64,000 bases of DNA from Patagioenas fasciata. Its lineage: Eukaryota > Chordata > Aves > Columbiformes > Columbidae. The stretch lies in the NCBI RefSeq assembly GCF_037038585.1, contig NC_092523.1, positions 27,905,501 to 27,969,500 of the forward strand, in the 5' to 3' direction. The notes beneath the pieces are model-generated. The model was not told where the DNA came from. It saw nothing but the letters and a program-made list of their open reading frames with translations, and made no database searches. Made by a program: the position numbers and the translations under genes. Below are positions 13,187 through 24,411 of the stretch, piece after piece; within the stretch, counting starts at the first letter, position 1, and each line of letters begins with the position of its first letter.

Positions 13187-13856
13187 GTAATTTCTTTTCA
13201 TAATCACTGAACTAAATTGATACTTCTTGCCTTTGAATACAGTAGAACCAAATTCATACAGCTGATTGCAGCAGCATTAATTATGATCTTACACATGCAG
13301 TGTAGGGTCTTCATTGTCAGGAAGGCAGGCAGGTCTCACTGCCTATATCTGAAGTTCTTGCTTTGCAGTCAGGTTGGGATCCTGACTGACTTCCAATTGC
13401 CGTAATGGCCAAAAGTATCTTGCTCCCAAGCTGATGTGTGAAGGTCTAATTCAGGTATCTAAGGGTTCACTGTGCGGCATCAACATTTCATTGATGTTAA
13501 AAAGCATCCCCTCAGGCCAGGTGTGTGGTGGGAAAGAATATACAAGATCCTACCAACATCAGTGGAGGTATACCAGGTTACACCAAATAAACCTGTTTTA
13601 CCTACAGAGTTGGTTATTTATCATACCATGTTCCTTCCAACAACTTTCCTTTAGAACCAATTATCTTCTGCCACCACCTGCACTTTAAAGCAGATGTGCT
13701 TTTCTGATGCTAATGCCGGAAAGCTATTTTGTCCCACCTCTCTGTAAATTCAGTTCATGCACCAGTGCCCAGAGCCATTATCTGGATGCACTAACGACCT
13801 GTGATTAAAGCAGGCTGAAGAATAATTTCATCCAGCTAAAACAAAATGCACATATG

Positions 13857-13892
13857 AAAAAAAAAAAAAAAGAAAAAAGAAAAAAAAAAAAG
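13857..13892. repeat. Poly-A tract with G interruptions
   Basis: Sixteen or so A residues, then AG-interrupted A runs, within the GABRB1 intron 13187-14491. No retroelement body was recognised beside it. Confidence 0.85.
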
Positions 13893-14491
13893 AACCATGC
13901 AGTGATGGATAGCACAATGAGATGGAAATGCTTTATTTGCAAGCACCCCTTTAACAGGAAAAGGTGTTTTGGTACAAGCATGTATATCACTTTCTCTTTA
14001 TCAAATACCCTCACTTAATCATAAACCTTCCCTTTCTCCTTTCAAACCTCTGTTTTCAATCAAAAGCTAGATACTTATTTCAGTTCCTCAGAGCAACACA
14101 AGCCACTCTGTGGAGTCAAGCAGGGCTACTACTATAAATAAAGTGAGAAGCATTTCCTCACACAGAAAGAACAACTCTGCTATCCAGGTCAGCTAACACC
14201 ACATTCCCTAGCAGAGTTATTGTAAAAGCTAAGGCAAGATGTACCAAGACAACCTGGGCATTTGAAGGCTATTTTGTTCACCCTCCAATGTATGGAAAGT
14301 CAAGGAAGGTGCTGTCAGCAGGTCTGCAAGGCTATCTTCCTTTCCAGTCCTGTACAATGCATTCCCTTGGCTGTTAAACTGATTGCCTAATTAATCCATC
14401 TACATGAGAAGTGCATGGTAGCTGGGCAGTGCTGCCATTATGCCTTTCATGCTTGAATATTTTTCCTTGTCCTGTTATCTTCCTTCTACAG

Positions 14492-14742
14492 GAATCACAA
14501 CTGTGCTGACCATGACCACCATTAGCACCCACCTCAGGGAGACCTTGCCAAAGATTCCCTACGTCAAGGCAATAGATATTTACCTGATGGGATGCTTTGT
14601 GTTTGTGTTCCTGGCCTTGCTGGAATATGCCTTTGTAAACTATATATTCTTTGGGAAAGGACCCCAACGTCGAAAAAAGGCAGCAGGCAGGACAGGACGT
14701 GCTACAGAAGAAAAGAGCAGACTGGAAACAAATAGAGTCCAG
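14492..14742 (+). CDS. GABRB1: GABRB1 coding exon: M2 pore helix, M3, start of cytoplasmic loop
   Basis: This 251-bp exon has acceptor 'tccttctacag' ending at 14491 and donor 'gtaaaa' at 14743. It encodes the rest of M2 ([18 protein letters not shown]), the M2-M3 linker [14 protein letters not shown]3 ([20 protein letters not shown]), and the start of the large intracellular loop ([15 protein letters not shown]...NRVQ). The Ser in TTISTHL sits where beta-2 and beta-3 carry Asn, which points to beta-1. The Met of LMGCF in M3 is the conserved beta anaesthetic-site residue. The donor falls after a complete Gln codon, so the next exon starts in phase 0. Reading through the donor would give only a few extra residues before a stop at 14758. 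Confidence 0.96.
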
Positions 14743-17700
14743 GTAAAAAGTTCAAGCTAACTTTTCAAACATTATTTCTGCCATGACAGTGTTGATGTAT
14801 ATGATGATACAGATAAATGCAGTTTGAACACATACGCAAAATAATTTGCGATTGTCCAGAGTAATATCATAAGGAGATTACAGCAACATATGGTTTGTTC
14901 TGTCTTAAACTGAAAACAGAGTAAGAAACTACAGAAAATGCAAATGAATATTCAGAACAAGCATTTCTTTGCAGCACAGAAGAAATATACAGGATACAAG
15001 GAAGTTAAATGTTTACCATCTCAACTGTATATTTCTTTGCTATAGAAGGTGATATAAAAGAAATGTTTATTATACAGCTCCTCTTTGCACACAAAAACTT
15101 CACCAAAAATAGAAAGCAAAGACAGACACTGTTACTTCAGGGAGTCCTGAATGAAGCCCACTCCTCTGAGCTTCCAGGAGCACCAGGAGGCTACTGCTAG
15201 GTTATAACAGCTTTCACAGATATCAGGATTTTTCCCTCAGGCTGAATTCAATCAGACCACAGCTACCCCCTCTTAAAAAACACGCCAGACAAATGCCAGG
15301 AAGAAATACTATGGACATTTTTTTAACAGGGAAAAGTTTATTTCGCGGTACATCACTGAGCACTTGCAAACTTCTATAAACCTATTCCCTTTTTTTTCCC
15401 CAGTTTTTCAGAAATAAACACTTCCATCAGGTGTATTTGGCCCAGTCTGACTCAGAGGAAAATACGTATTCTAATAAACCAAAATTTTTTTCTGTTCTTT
15501 GCTTTTCTTTCAATATATTACATCCAAGTATTAATGAGATCTTACCCAGTCTGTTCAATCTGTACTGCTGTGGCCTGAGGTGATAACATTTGGACAAAAC
15601 TATATTTGAGCCCTCTGTTCAGCTTGAAGAATGAAACCAACACATAAAACTCTTAACAGGTAAGACTTTAGCTTGATGAAGGGTTGCAATTTCACATGCA
15701 TGTCAGGAAGTGCATTTCAGAAAACTGTGATATTTTATTAGTTGTAGACTTGTGTGTCTTGTGTCCCAGCAGCCACACCACTACAGCTAAGCATCATCTA
15801 CAGAGTCATCATGTCCTCAGTCTCAGTGAACTCAGGAGCCCATTAAAAGTGGTTACCCGCATTTGCCTCCTGTCCCAATGTGTAGGAGATGCTTTATTAC
15901 AGCGAGTGCACAAATGTGGTTCAGGCTTGCAGCAGTCTCCAATGTCCCACAAAGTATTGCGCTCCACAGGGCAGAGAAGATAAGCCACCCTGTTAGGGAT
16001 TGTTGTACGCAAACACTCTCTATCCATTTCTATGGAAGATAAGGAAGGGGGAAAAAAAACAACAAAACCCACAAACTCTGACCAACCTCAACAGCTCCTG
16101 AGATAACCCAGCCTAACTGAGAAGAAGCACAGTAAGTGTTTATGATGAAGATGGAAGCAACACTTCTTCAGAGGTCAGCCTTGGCTGCATGGGCCCCAGT
16201 GCACTGGGCTGAGTAAAGGATGAGAAAGTATGAAGGATAAGAATGCAGGTAAGCTCTTTTTCCTAAATATTTAGAGACTTAGTTTAACTAACAAAAGGCC
16301 CTAACTCATGACCAAGAGCTTCTGTCTAAGTGTTACACTGGCAATTACCCTGAGACCAATACTTAGAATGGGATAGAAAGTATTTACAGTCACAGTTAAA
16401 CTTTTCGGAGCACCACATGCATACACCAGCATTTTTCTGACAGAAAACAAACACTTTGTACCAGGATTTGTAAGTGTTCACAGTTTAGACTGCAGTTCCA
16501 TTCTGGGATTGAGAATACTTTAAGTTATCTACCTGCATAGTGCAGATTTGTGATTTTACATAAATGTGTATACACACAGGCACGTGTGAATGGATATCAA
16601 TGGATTTTGGTATCCCACTGAAGAAACATTGATATGTCACCTTGTGAGCATCCGCTTTACTCATCATGGAAATTCTGATGTCCAACAGCTGTACTTCTGT
16701 CTTCGTCAGGAAGAATGCACATGGCCAGAGCAATGGGACACAGTAAGGTTATGTGATCTCTAGTGAAGACAACTCCTAGCCTCTCTCCATCATGTTTTTT
16801 TCACTGGTATTATGAAGTCTGTACCAAAGAAGGGGAAAGTTTTTTGGAGGACAAAAGAAGTACAGCTGTAAGTATGTACAGCTGTAGGATATTTCTTTTC
16901 ATTTTACTCTTGACCTGTATCACTTATCCATACAGGGACCTATAACCAACAAAAGATATGTAACAGTGCTTCCTCTCTTTCTGCCAGGTGAAGATATTGC
17001 TCACTTCCATCTGACAAACAACTACCATGACTAAAATTCCTTCACCAAGTAACAAAAGCCTTGAACATGTGAGCAACACTCAGCAAACTGACTGTGATAC
17101 AGTATAGAGAAGACCAGATGGAGAAGGAAACCATACTGCTGTTTCATATGTGGCTGTTCCTTGCTCTACAGACTGAAGAAGGTGGAAATAAAACCTCTCC
17201 AGTTTTACAATTTATGCCATTTTAATTTTTAGTATGCAAAAAAATACTAATTTGTAGTAAATAAACTTTCTGTTTCTCTAAATAAAACATAAAGACTGTT
17301 TGTTTCTCCTTGTGCATTTGTCAAAGCTAGATGTCACTGAGGAAACCACCATAATTATCAATAAAAAGGACAAACCACCCAGCAAGAAAATATTCAGATA
17401 GTCCATGCATGCAACCGCTTCTGTTTCCCCAGACAATTATAATTTGAATAAACATTACATAGAAAATGCATGAGAAAGACATAGGTTGCAATCATAATGT
17501 GAGTGAGAAAGGGGCTGAGCCACCAAGGGGTTCATAAATGGCAACACAAGGCAGGTGATAAATGGTTTCTTGGTCCCCAGTTATGCACAGCATCACGCCT
17601 TCCTTTCAAACCTTCCGTGAACCACAAAGCACCTGCGATGGAAAACCAGAGACCAGCCACAGGCTCCAGGGGAAACATACAATTTTCCAGTACAGTGCTA

Positions 17701-20376
17701 CTGGAAGGAGAAAAAAAGAGGGAGCACATAACCACACAACTAGCTCAACCTTCAAGTAAAACCAAACCTGAATAAGTATATTCTTGCTGAGCACAACCTG
17801 CTTCTTTGCAGATCAGATTGTGATAACAATCCTGCATTTGTTCCAACAAGACAGTTTTTATGAGTAACATGGCCCCGAATCTTTCATCTGAAGAAAAAGA
17901 AAAGATGTTTCTATATTGAGACAAAAGTTCTTACCTCTATCTCCCAACAGTTAACATTAGAAAGCAGCCCAAAACTGAACACAGTATTCGAGGTGCGTCC
18001 TCACCAGTGCCAAGTACGGGTGACAATCACTTCCCTAGTCCTGCTGGCCACATTATTTCTGATACAAATTTAAAGACTGAATTGCTTCTTGATGTGTACA
18101 AATTATCCCACCTAAAATAATTTAAATAAAACTCATTTTTAAATAAAACAGGTTCATTTGTAACACTTAAAGCAGGAATTCATGTGCTGCTTGGCTTTTA
18201 ATAAACTGTCAGGGCATATTAGTTTAAGAAACATTCCTGTTAATCGCTTTAGATTGTAGGCAGTTATGAGCTGTCTTCACGAAAGAGAAGCCAGAACAAC
18301 TGCTTAATGATGCTTGCAGTACTGTTACTACTATTGTAATAATAAAGTAAATTAGTTTAAACATTAGATCATGTAGTCAGAGACAGCTCAAAGAGCCATT
18401 TCATAAAACTGGAAAGAAAAGGCTGACCTATCAAAACTTCTGAAAATTCTCTTTCTACACAGAGGCAACTTGGATCATTGTTTTTTCCACAGAAGATGTC
18501 ATAACTTAGCAGTAATGTATAGTCCCATAGTTATGGCAGTCCTCTGGACAATAGGAAACCCTAGTTTAGATCTTACATCTGCTTAAATTTGAAGACTTGA
18601 CCTGGAAGGTATAAACTGGGTAGATCATATCTGAAGTAAAGATTGCAAACACCATGCTGGTTTGTGACCAGCTGACCTCTCTAATCCAGAATATGTTAGC
18701 TTTTCCCACCAAAACAGTGGGAACTGGAATGTTCCCACTGAATGCTTATCTCAGCATGCACAGAATCGGCTGCTAAACCTGACTATAGCATTTTCTGTCT
18801 GTGGTGGCTTATCACTCCATTTAGAAGACTTCTTTTTTCCCACAGCTCTCCTGGGTGGCTTTTGTACAAATAGCTTAGTCTGGCCAGCAGTCATTACGCA
18901 ATATTTTCTCCTTCCAGAGATGGAAAGGATCATCCTCCATGTTGCCAAGTGGAACCACAGCTTTCTCTGTCTTCCAGCTTTTCTCTGCAGCAACCCCTAG
19001 AGACTGGATTTCTCCATGCCCTCTGCTTGGAGTTTTTTCTTGAACATACTTTTATTATACCATTTCCTAGCTCTGCTATGTCTTGCTAAAAACATAAAGC
19101 TCAGAGCATGAACAAAGCATTACTTAATCACTGGTGGTTCACAAGAGTAGATATTGTCAATAAGTAATCTTTTTTTTCCTTGGTATAAAGGCATCCCCAG
19201 ACAGCCATGATATAGATTGTAATATATTTGGAGTAAGTCCAAAGCCACAGTTTACAAAAACCAATTTTAATACTCAAGCCTCAAGGCAAAGTCTTTGAAG
19301 TTTCATTTAAGAGGTCTGTGTCCTGATGTGTGTTTCCCTCATATGAGCTACAGTGGATGTTTAAATACCTGGGAATTTGAAACATCTAGGAAGTCTTTAT
19401 GGAGAAGTCAGGGATCATCCTGGAAACACCAAAAAACATTTCTGATAGGAGGTGTTACTACAAACATGTAGAAAACTGAAGATGAGTGAAAAAGTAAATA
19501 CTCTGTAGTAATGCAGCTATTCATGGTTAATTACATTCATGTATAAAAAAGGAAATGTTATTAAAATATTTTATGTAAATATATATCTATTTTTTTGTGC
19601 CAGACCTGTGCATACTGGTTGCAGTTTCTAGTTCTTTGCTCAGGTACTTAAAACAGTGCCCTCACTAACAGCACAAATAAAGTAAGTGATAAACATATTC
19701 AAAACAACTGTTTCCAGTACCAACATATAAAAATGCAACTGAAGGCAAGGTTTCATTGAGTAAAATGGATTATTCTGTCTGCACACAAGCAAGTTAATTG
19801 TATGCTGTGGAGAGTAGGGATTTCCATGTCTGCAATGTAGTAATTGTCCAAAATTAATTCTCATCACAAGCACATTACAATAACTGATAAAATGCACATG
19901 TACCTCTATGTTCTTCATGTGATGAACTTGTTAAAAAACTCTTCTTGAAACTAACCCACAGTTCTAAAACTGTGTAAAATTGACAGAGATAACTACATTT
20001 TTTTTCCACCTTGAGTACATGAAAGCTTAGGGTGTCAGATCATCAGACTTTAAAACTCACTATTTCATGAAGACCATGATCTAGGTTAAAGACAAAACTA
20101 GAAAACTCTTACTTTACAGGGGATGAGATACTAACTGAATGAAAAGGTCCCAGACCAAAAAGCTGGGTCAGACAGGAAGATATTTAGATGCCTAACGAAT
20201 AATTCCACACCAGTCAGGAAAGTGTATTTTCACTTCTGTTGTTGCTGTACAAGACACAACTGTCACTGCGGCCCCAGGAGCACATTGACAGTAGAGTCAG
20301 AAGGTACCTGTCCATCTGGGAGACACCTTGGGCTGGCTGAGGAACCCATCTAATTGACATTCCTTCCTTGACACAG
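14743..20376 (+). other. GABRB1: Last intron of GABRB1
   Basis: A GT-AG intron of 5.6 kb between the M3 exon and the terminal exon. It is AT-rich with several AATAAA hexamers on the + strand near 17.2-17.3 kb. These could in principle serve intronic polyadenylation, but nothing shows they are used. Apart from one CR1 fragment I see no gene or RNA in it. Confidence 0.85.
17966..18070 (-). mobile_element. CR1 LINE fragment, reverse orientation
   Basis: Read on the + strand it shows the reverse complement of the CR1 block that includes 'cctcaccagtgccaagta' and 'ctgctggccacattatttct'. It lacks the 3' tail and is moderately diverged. It lies antisense in the last GABRB1 intron. Confidence 0.75.
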
Positions 20377-20724
20377 GTTGATATCCATGGAAACATGCTT
20401 CTGAGCCCATTTGATATACGAAATGATGTCAGCAGCTCAGATGTGTTCACGAGCCTCCGTGACCCACGAGCCACCACGTACCCGTATGACAGTACCAACC
20501 TGCAGTACAGAAGAGCCACTTCCAGCAGAGACCTCTACAGTCGGAGCGCTTTGGACAGGCACAGGCTCCATAAAAAAGGACGCTTACGAAGAAGGGCATC
20601 CCAGATCAAAGTCAAAATCCCTGATTTGACTGATGTTAATTCAATAGACAAGTGGTCCAGAATGGTCTTTCCCATCACATTTATTCTTTTCAATGTTGTT
20701 TACTGGCTGTATTATGTCCACTAA
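20377..20724 (+). CDS. GABRB1: GABRB1 terminal coding exon: cytoplasmic loop and M4
   Basis: Acceptor 'ccttgacacag' ends at 20376. The exon encodes 115 residues and stops with TAA at 20722-20724. It covers the variable part of the M3-M4 loop ([17 protein letters not shown]...), the basic segment [19 protein letters not shown], and M4 ([20 protein letters not shown]). RRRAS keeps the kinase-site serine known in beta subunits (Ser409 in mammalian beta-1). The ending NSIDKWSRM...YYVH matches beta-1; beta-2 and beta-3 have NAIDRWSR and end in YVN. The four exons in the window specify about 296 residues, the C-terminal three fifths of a roughly 474-residue subunit. Confidence 0.95.
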   Translation, partial: VDIHGNMLLSPFDIRNDVSSSDVFTSLRDPRATTYPYDSTNLQYRRATSSRDLYSRSALDRHRLHKKGRLRRRASQIKVKIPDLTDVNSIDKWSRMVFPITFILFNVVYWLYYVH

Positions 20725-21041
20725 GTTATGCAATAACGTTACCATAGACTGACATAATTAGACTTGGGGTTTTTTCCTTTTAAATTTTGTTAACTCTGAA
20801 GAACTACAGTAGCCACAGTGTTACATGTTTAAGGTAAGACACCCAACCATTGAATACTTCTAGATTTAAGGTATAAAAAAAAAAAAGCCAACCCAAATCC
20901 AGCCTCACTACATGCGGATCAGAATAGTGCAGATCTGCTCCTAAAGAGCATCTTCAGCAAAAACACTATGCCTCAATTTTACAAAGAGTTTGTGCATCAC
21001 CCATGACCCTTCTTTACCTGCTTTTATATTTTTTTAAGTGG

Positions 21042-21047
21042 AATAAA
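21042..21047 (+). terminator. GABRB1: Candidate GABRB1 polyadenylation signal
   Basis: The hexamer AATAAA lies 318 bases after the stop codon, in a T-rich context. It is the first canonical hexamer downstream of the terminal exon. Longer 3'UTRs ending further right cannot be excluded. Confidence 0.45.
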
Positions 21048-24000
21048 ATTTAGTCCCAGTGTATTCCCACAGCAGCATGCTTCTGAACAAGACAGTAAAA
21101 CAACTCAAAATAGTAACCGTGTCACAGTCTTTCAGTATTTAGTCTGTAAAGAAATTTGAAGAAATAACTGTTTGAAAGATTATAACTTACATCGTGCACC
21201 ATTTCCAAGCTAATGGTTGTACTAGGAAGTATCTCCATAGTGTCTGTGACAAGTGCCACTCAAGGACATGTAAGTCAGTTCACATTTTCAGAGAGGCGGG
21301 GATCTTCAAAAGAAAGGGCAGCAGAGACAAATCCCACTGAGTTTCCAACTAAGGAATCTGTTGATTGCATCTGATTGGAATTTTGTTATTTCCACAAAGT
21401 AGCAAAGTTGAAATTGAGGAGAACAATTGTGCCATGTGGAATTTTGTATTAAAAAAGTAGAAAACAAACACGTGTTCATTCCTGGAAGCAACTACAGAGG
21501 GATACCCCAGCCCAAGACTTGCTACTTTTCTTGACTCCCAGTTTTCCCATGGCTGGTAATTGCAACACTTTCTCCCAAAAGTTGGCAGATGTCCGTGAAC
21601 AGGTCTGAGGAGAGTTCTGCACACAGATTTCCTTACTCCACTGAGGAACAGGAGGTACAGCTGAGTCTTATGGCACACTGGTGATGGTGGGAGCTGCCTC
21701 TCCCCACCCGGCTGCTGGCACAACCACGGCCCAGGAGCTGCAGGCAAAGCGCTGGCGAGCTGCACGCAACTGAGGAGCAATAGGTCAGTCCTCTCCTGTC
21801 TGTATGAAACCCATTTCCCTGCTCTATTGCCAGTTTTTTCTAACAGTGTTTATACTGTGTTGCCTAATATAGCATTTTCTTGAAATGGAAATATTATCAG
21901 TTAAATTTTATTTTGCATTGAAAGTGTTTTGTACTTGTAGGAGAGTCAAGATATAGAAGCCAATAGAGTCTACGTATGTACTGAGATGGTTGCTACCAAT
22001 GCCAGCTGGTACAGAAAGAAACACTGATCAGGACAGTAAGCAGCAACACCTGCAGTTAGGAGTTAGTAAGGAATAGAAATGAGCTATGTGAAAGGTTCTT
22101 TACCAGTTCCTTGTTGCCTGGCAATGAAGTCAACCGATGACTTTATTGCCAGCTGACATTACAACTTCTTAATCAGAATGTAATAATAAACAAAACACTC
22201 CTACATGTTAACGCTTGTCACATCTTGGAAGACCTCGACTTCCTAACAGATTAGGACCTGCTGCCCTTTCTCTTTGTGCAGTAGGCTTCTGCAGAAACAG
22301 TCTAGAATGATAAATCACCAAACAAGGAAGGGAATAGCTTTAATGTACTCATTACAAAAAAACAAAAGGCTGAAAAACAGGCAGTTGACATTGCTAATCC
22401 AGGAGGGTCCTTGAGACTATCAGTTTTTCTGTGGACTCCAAAGTGCCAGTCTCATCCCAAGTTCAGTGGAGCACAAAGGTGGTCTTCTCAGCCGTCTCCT
22501 CTCTGCTACAACTTTAACTTCCAGCCTAGTGAAGAGCTGCACAATTTTACCAGATTAATCAGACACTAGGTGCAATTTGAAATTACTCAGGATAAATATT
22601 AATTCAGTCAAATGGCTCTTCTGAATAGGGTACTACTATCCCCACCCTAAAATAACTCAAAATAATTTTTCAACATTTTCACCGTATCAGCAACCATAAT
22701 CCCACATGGAACATTTTGATTAATTTCAACAATGCTTAGATTGAGAATATTTTAATGGCAACTAACAATATTTTGAGATCATAAACAATACACAGAACAT
22801 ATGGAAGCATTGTATTCTAAGCAAACTCAACTTTTCATGATTGCAAAATATAGCCCCAAGAGGGAGACAGCAGTAGGGCCATATGTGCTGTCCATTCCAA
22901 ACACACACTCCATTAAATGGTTTTGAATTCAACTGGCACCAGACTTTACAAAGAGAGGGAATAAGTCCATGAGCTAGTAAACTCGCCAGCTTTGTGGTTA
23001 CACACAGAAATAAATTTAAAGAGAGCAATACATTCTCCAGATTTGTAGTGTAAAATACTCTGTGGGGAAAACCAAAAAAACTGTCAGTGACTCATGTTTT
23101 TGCAGTACCTGATTTCTCAAAGATATTCACAGACAGGCCACAGGTCAGTAATTTAAGCCAGCTGTCCCAGTGGTGTGAACACATTACAACTCCTCCTTAT
23201 AGTGGACAGTTAGGAAGAGCCAAAATCCAATGTGATACTGAAACAAGAATTTAGGTAGATAGGGAACCCTTGCCTCCTACTACAGAAGCAAAGATCAACT
23301 GTACTGGTCTTCAACATTTTTTATTGTAGACTCCTAACATCTGCATACACTTATTTTCTAGCTTATGGATCATCCAGCTACTTCACATACAGATGCTAGA
23401 CACATGGGCTAAAAGCACTTATACGGTACAATTTCAAGGAAAAAAAAAAGTGTATGGAGCAGAGGAAGGGCCATTAACAAAGTGAGAACACTGCAAACAC
23501 GAAACTCCTTCACAACGGCATGTTCCAAAACAGCAGGGTCGAACCTTGCACAGCAGGAGCCCTTCAACAGACGTCACCGATACAAAACCCAGCCCTGCTG
23601 CCAGTTTTGAATGGCACACAGCGAGGTCTGGTTGTATTGAGAGCTGGAAGCGCTTGGCACCAAGTTTTGCAAGCAGGGGCTAGTAACCACACCTTACTGC
23701 CAGGGTGGCAATATCTTAGCCCAGAGACAGCACCTCCTGCCTCCCACTGATCCCCTATCTGCACATTTAACCACTAACTCTGATAAAGAAAACAGAATTT
23801 TGCATACAAGCTTGCAAGTCACATTGGATTTAAACTAAAACATCTTTCAAAGCATCAAGAGAGAATTAAAACCAAAACTTGGGAACAGAGTGTCTAAGCA
23901 TAACTATCATGTTTTCCATCTTTCCACTACTTTTAGAAAAAAAGCAGAAGAAAATGTTTCTCACTTGAGAGCAATAGCTTGGCAGCAAGAAAAAGGCAGT

Positions 24001-24394
24001 GGTTACTAGAGGCACAGAATGGAAAAATGTGGATATTTATGGGTTACCCACGTACATTACCATCTAGAGCTAGGAATTAGTGAGCACAAAAGAAACAAAA
24101 CCTCTTCCCATCAATAGGTTGGAGTCATTTGGCTGGCTTTAAGTGATAAAAGTGAATAAGGCTGTAACACTAAGCTCTGTCACTGTTGTATTGTAGTAGT
24201 TGTTTTCCCTGCCCATAGGGACTGGACTTCAAACTCAGCAGAGATTTAGTCTTATTGCTAATTAGGTTTCAGGTAAACCCCCTTAAAATTTGTGCCACTG
24301 TTTCATGTAATTTGTGAGTTTGAACAGATTATTTAAAGAAACCTGCACTGGAAGTCCTTTTTAGCTAGGTTTCCCAAACATGAGCTTCTACAGT

Positions 24395-24411
24395 CTGTGT
24401 GTGTGTGTGTT
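24395..24411. repeat. (TG)n microsatellite
   Basis: About eight TG units ('ctgtgtgtgtgtgtgtgttt'). It is short and unlikely to be functional. Confidence 0.85.

Noticed and set aside
17180-17290. Cluster of AATAAA hexamers in the last GABRB1 intron
   Set aside because: Such hexamers are expected by chance in AT-rich intron; no exon extension or stop-proximal context supports a truncated isoform.
21349-21780. 143-residue minus-strand frame with a signal-peptide-like start, downstream of GABRB1
   Set aside because: The start is a non-ATG codon, no domain is recognised, and no promoter-like sequence or splice structure supports it.
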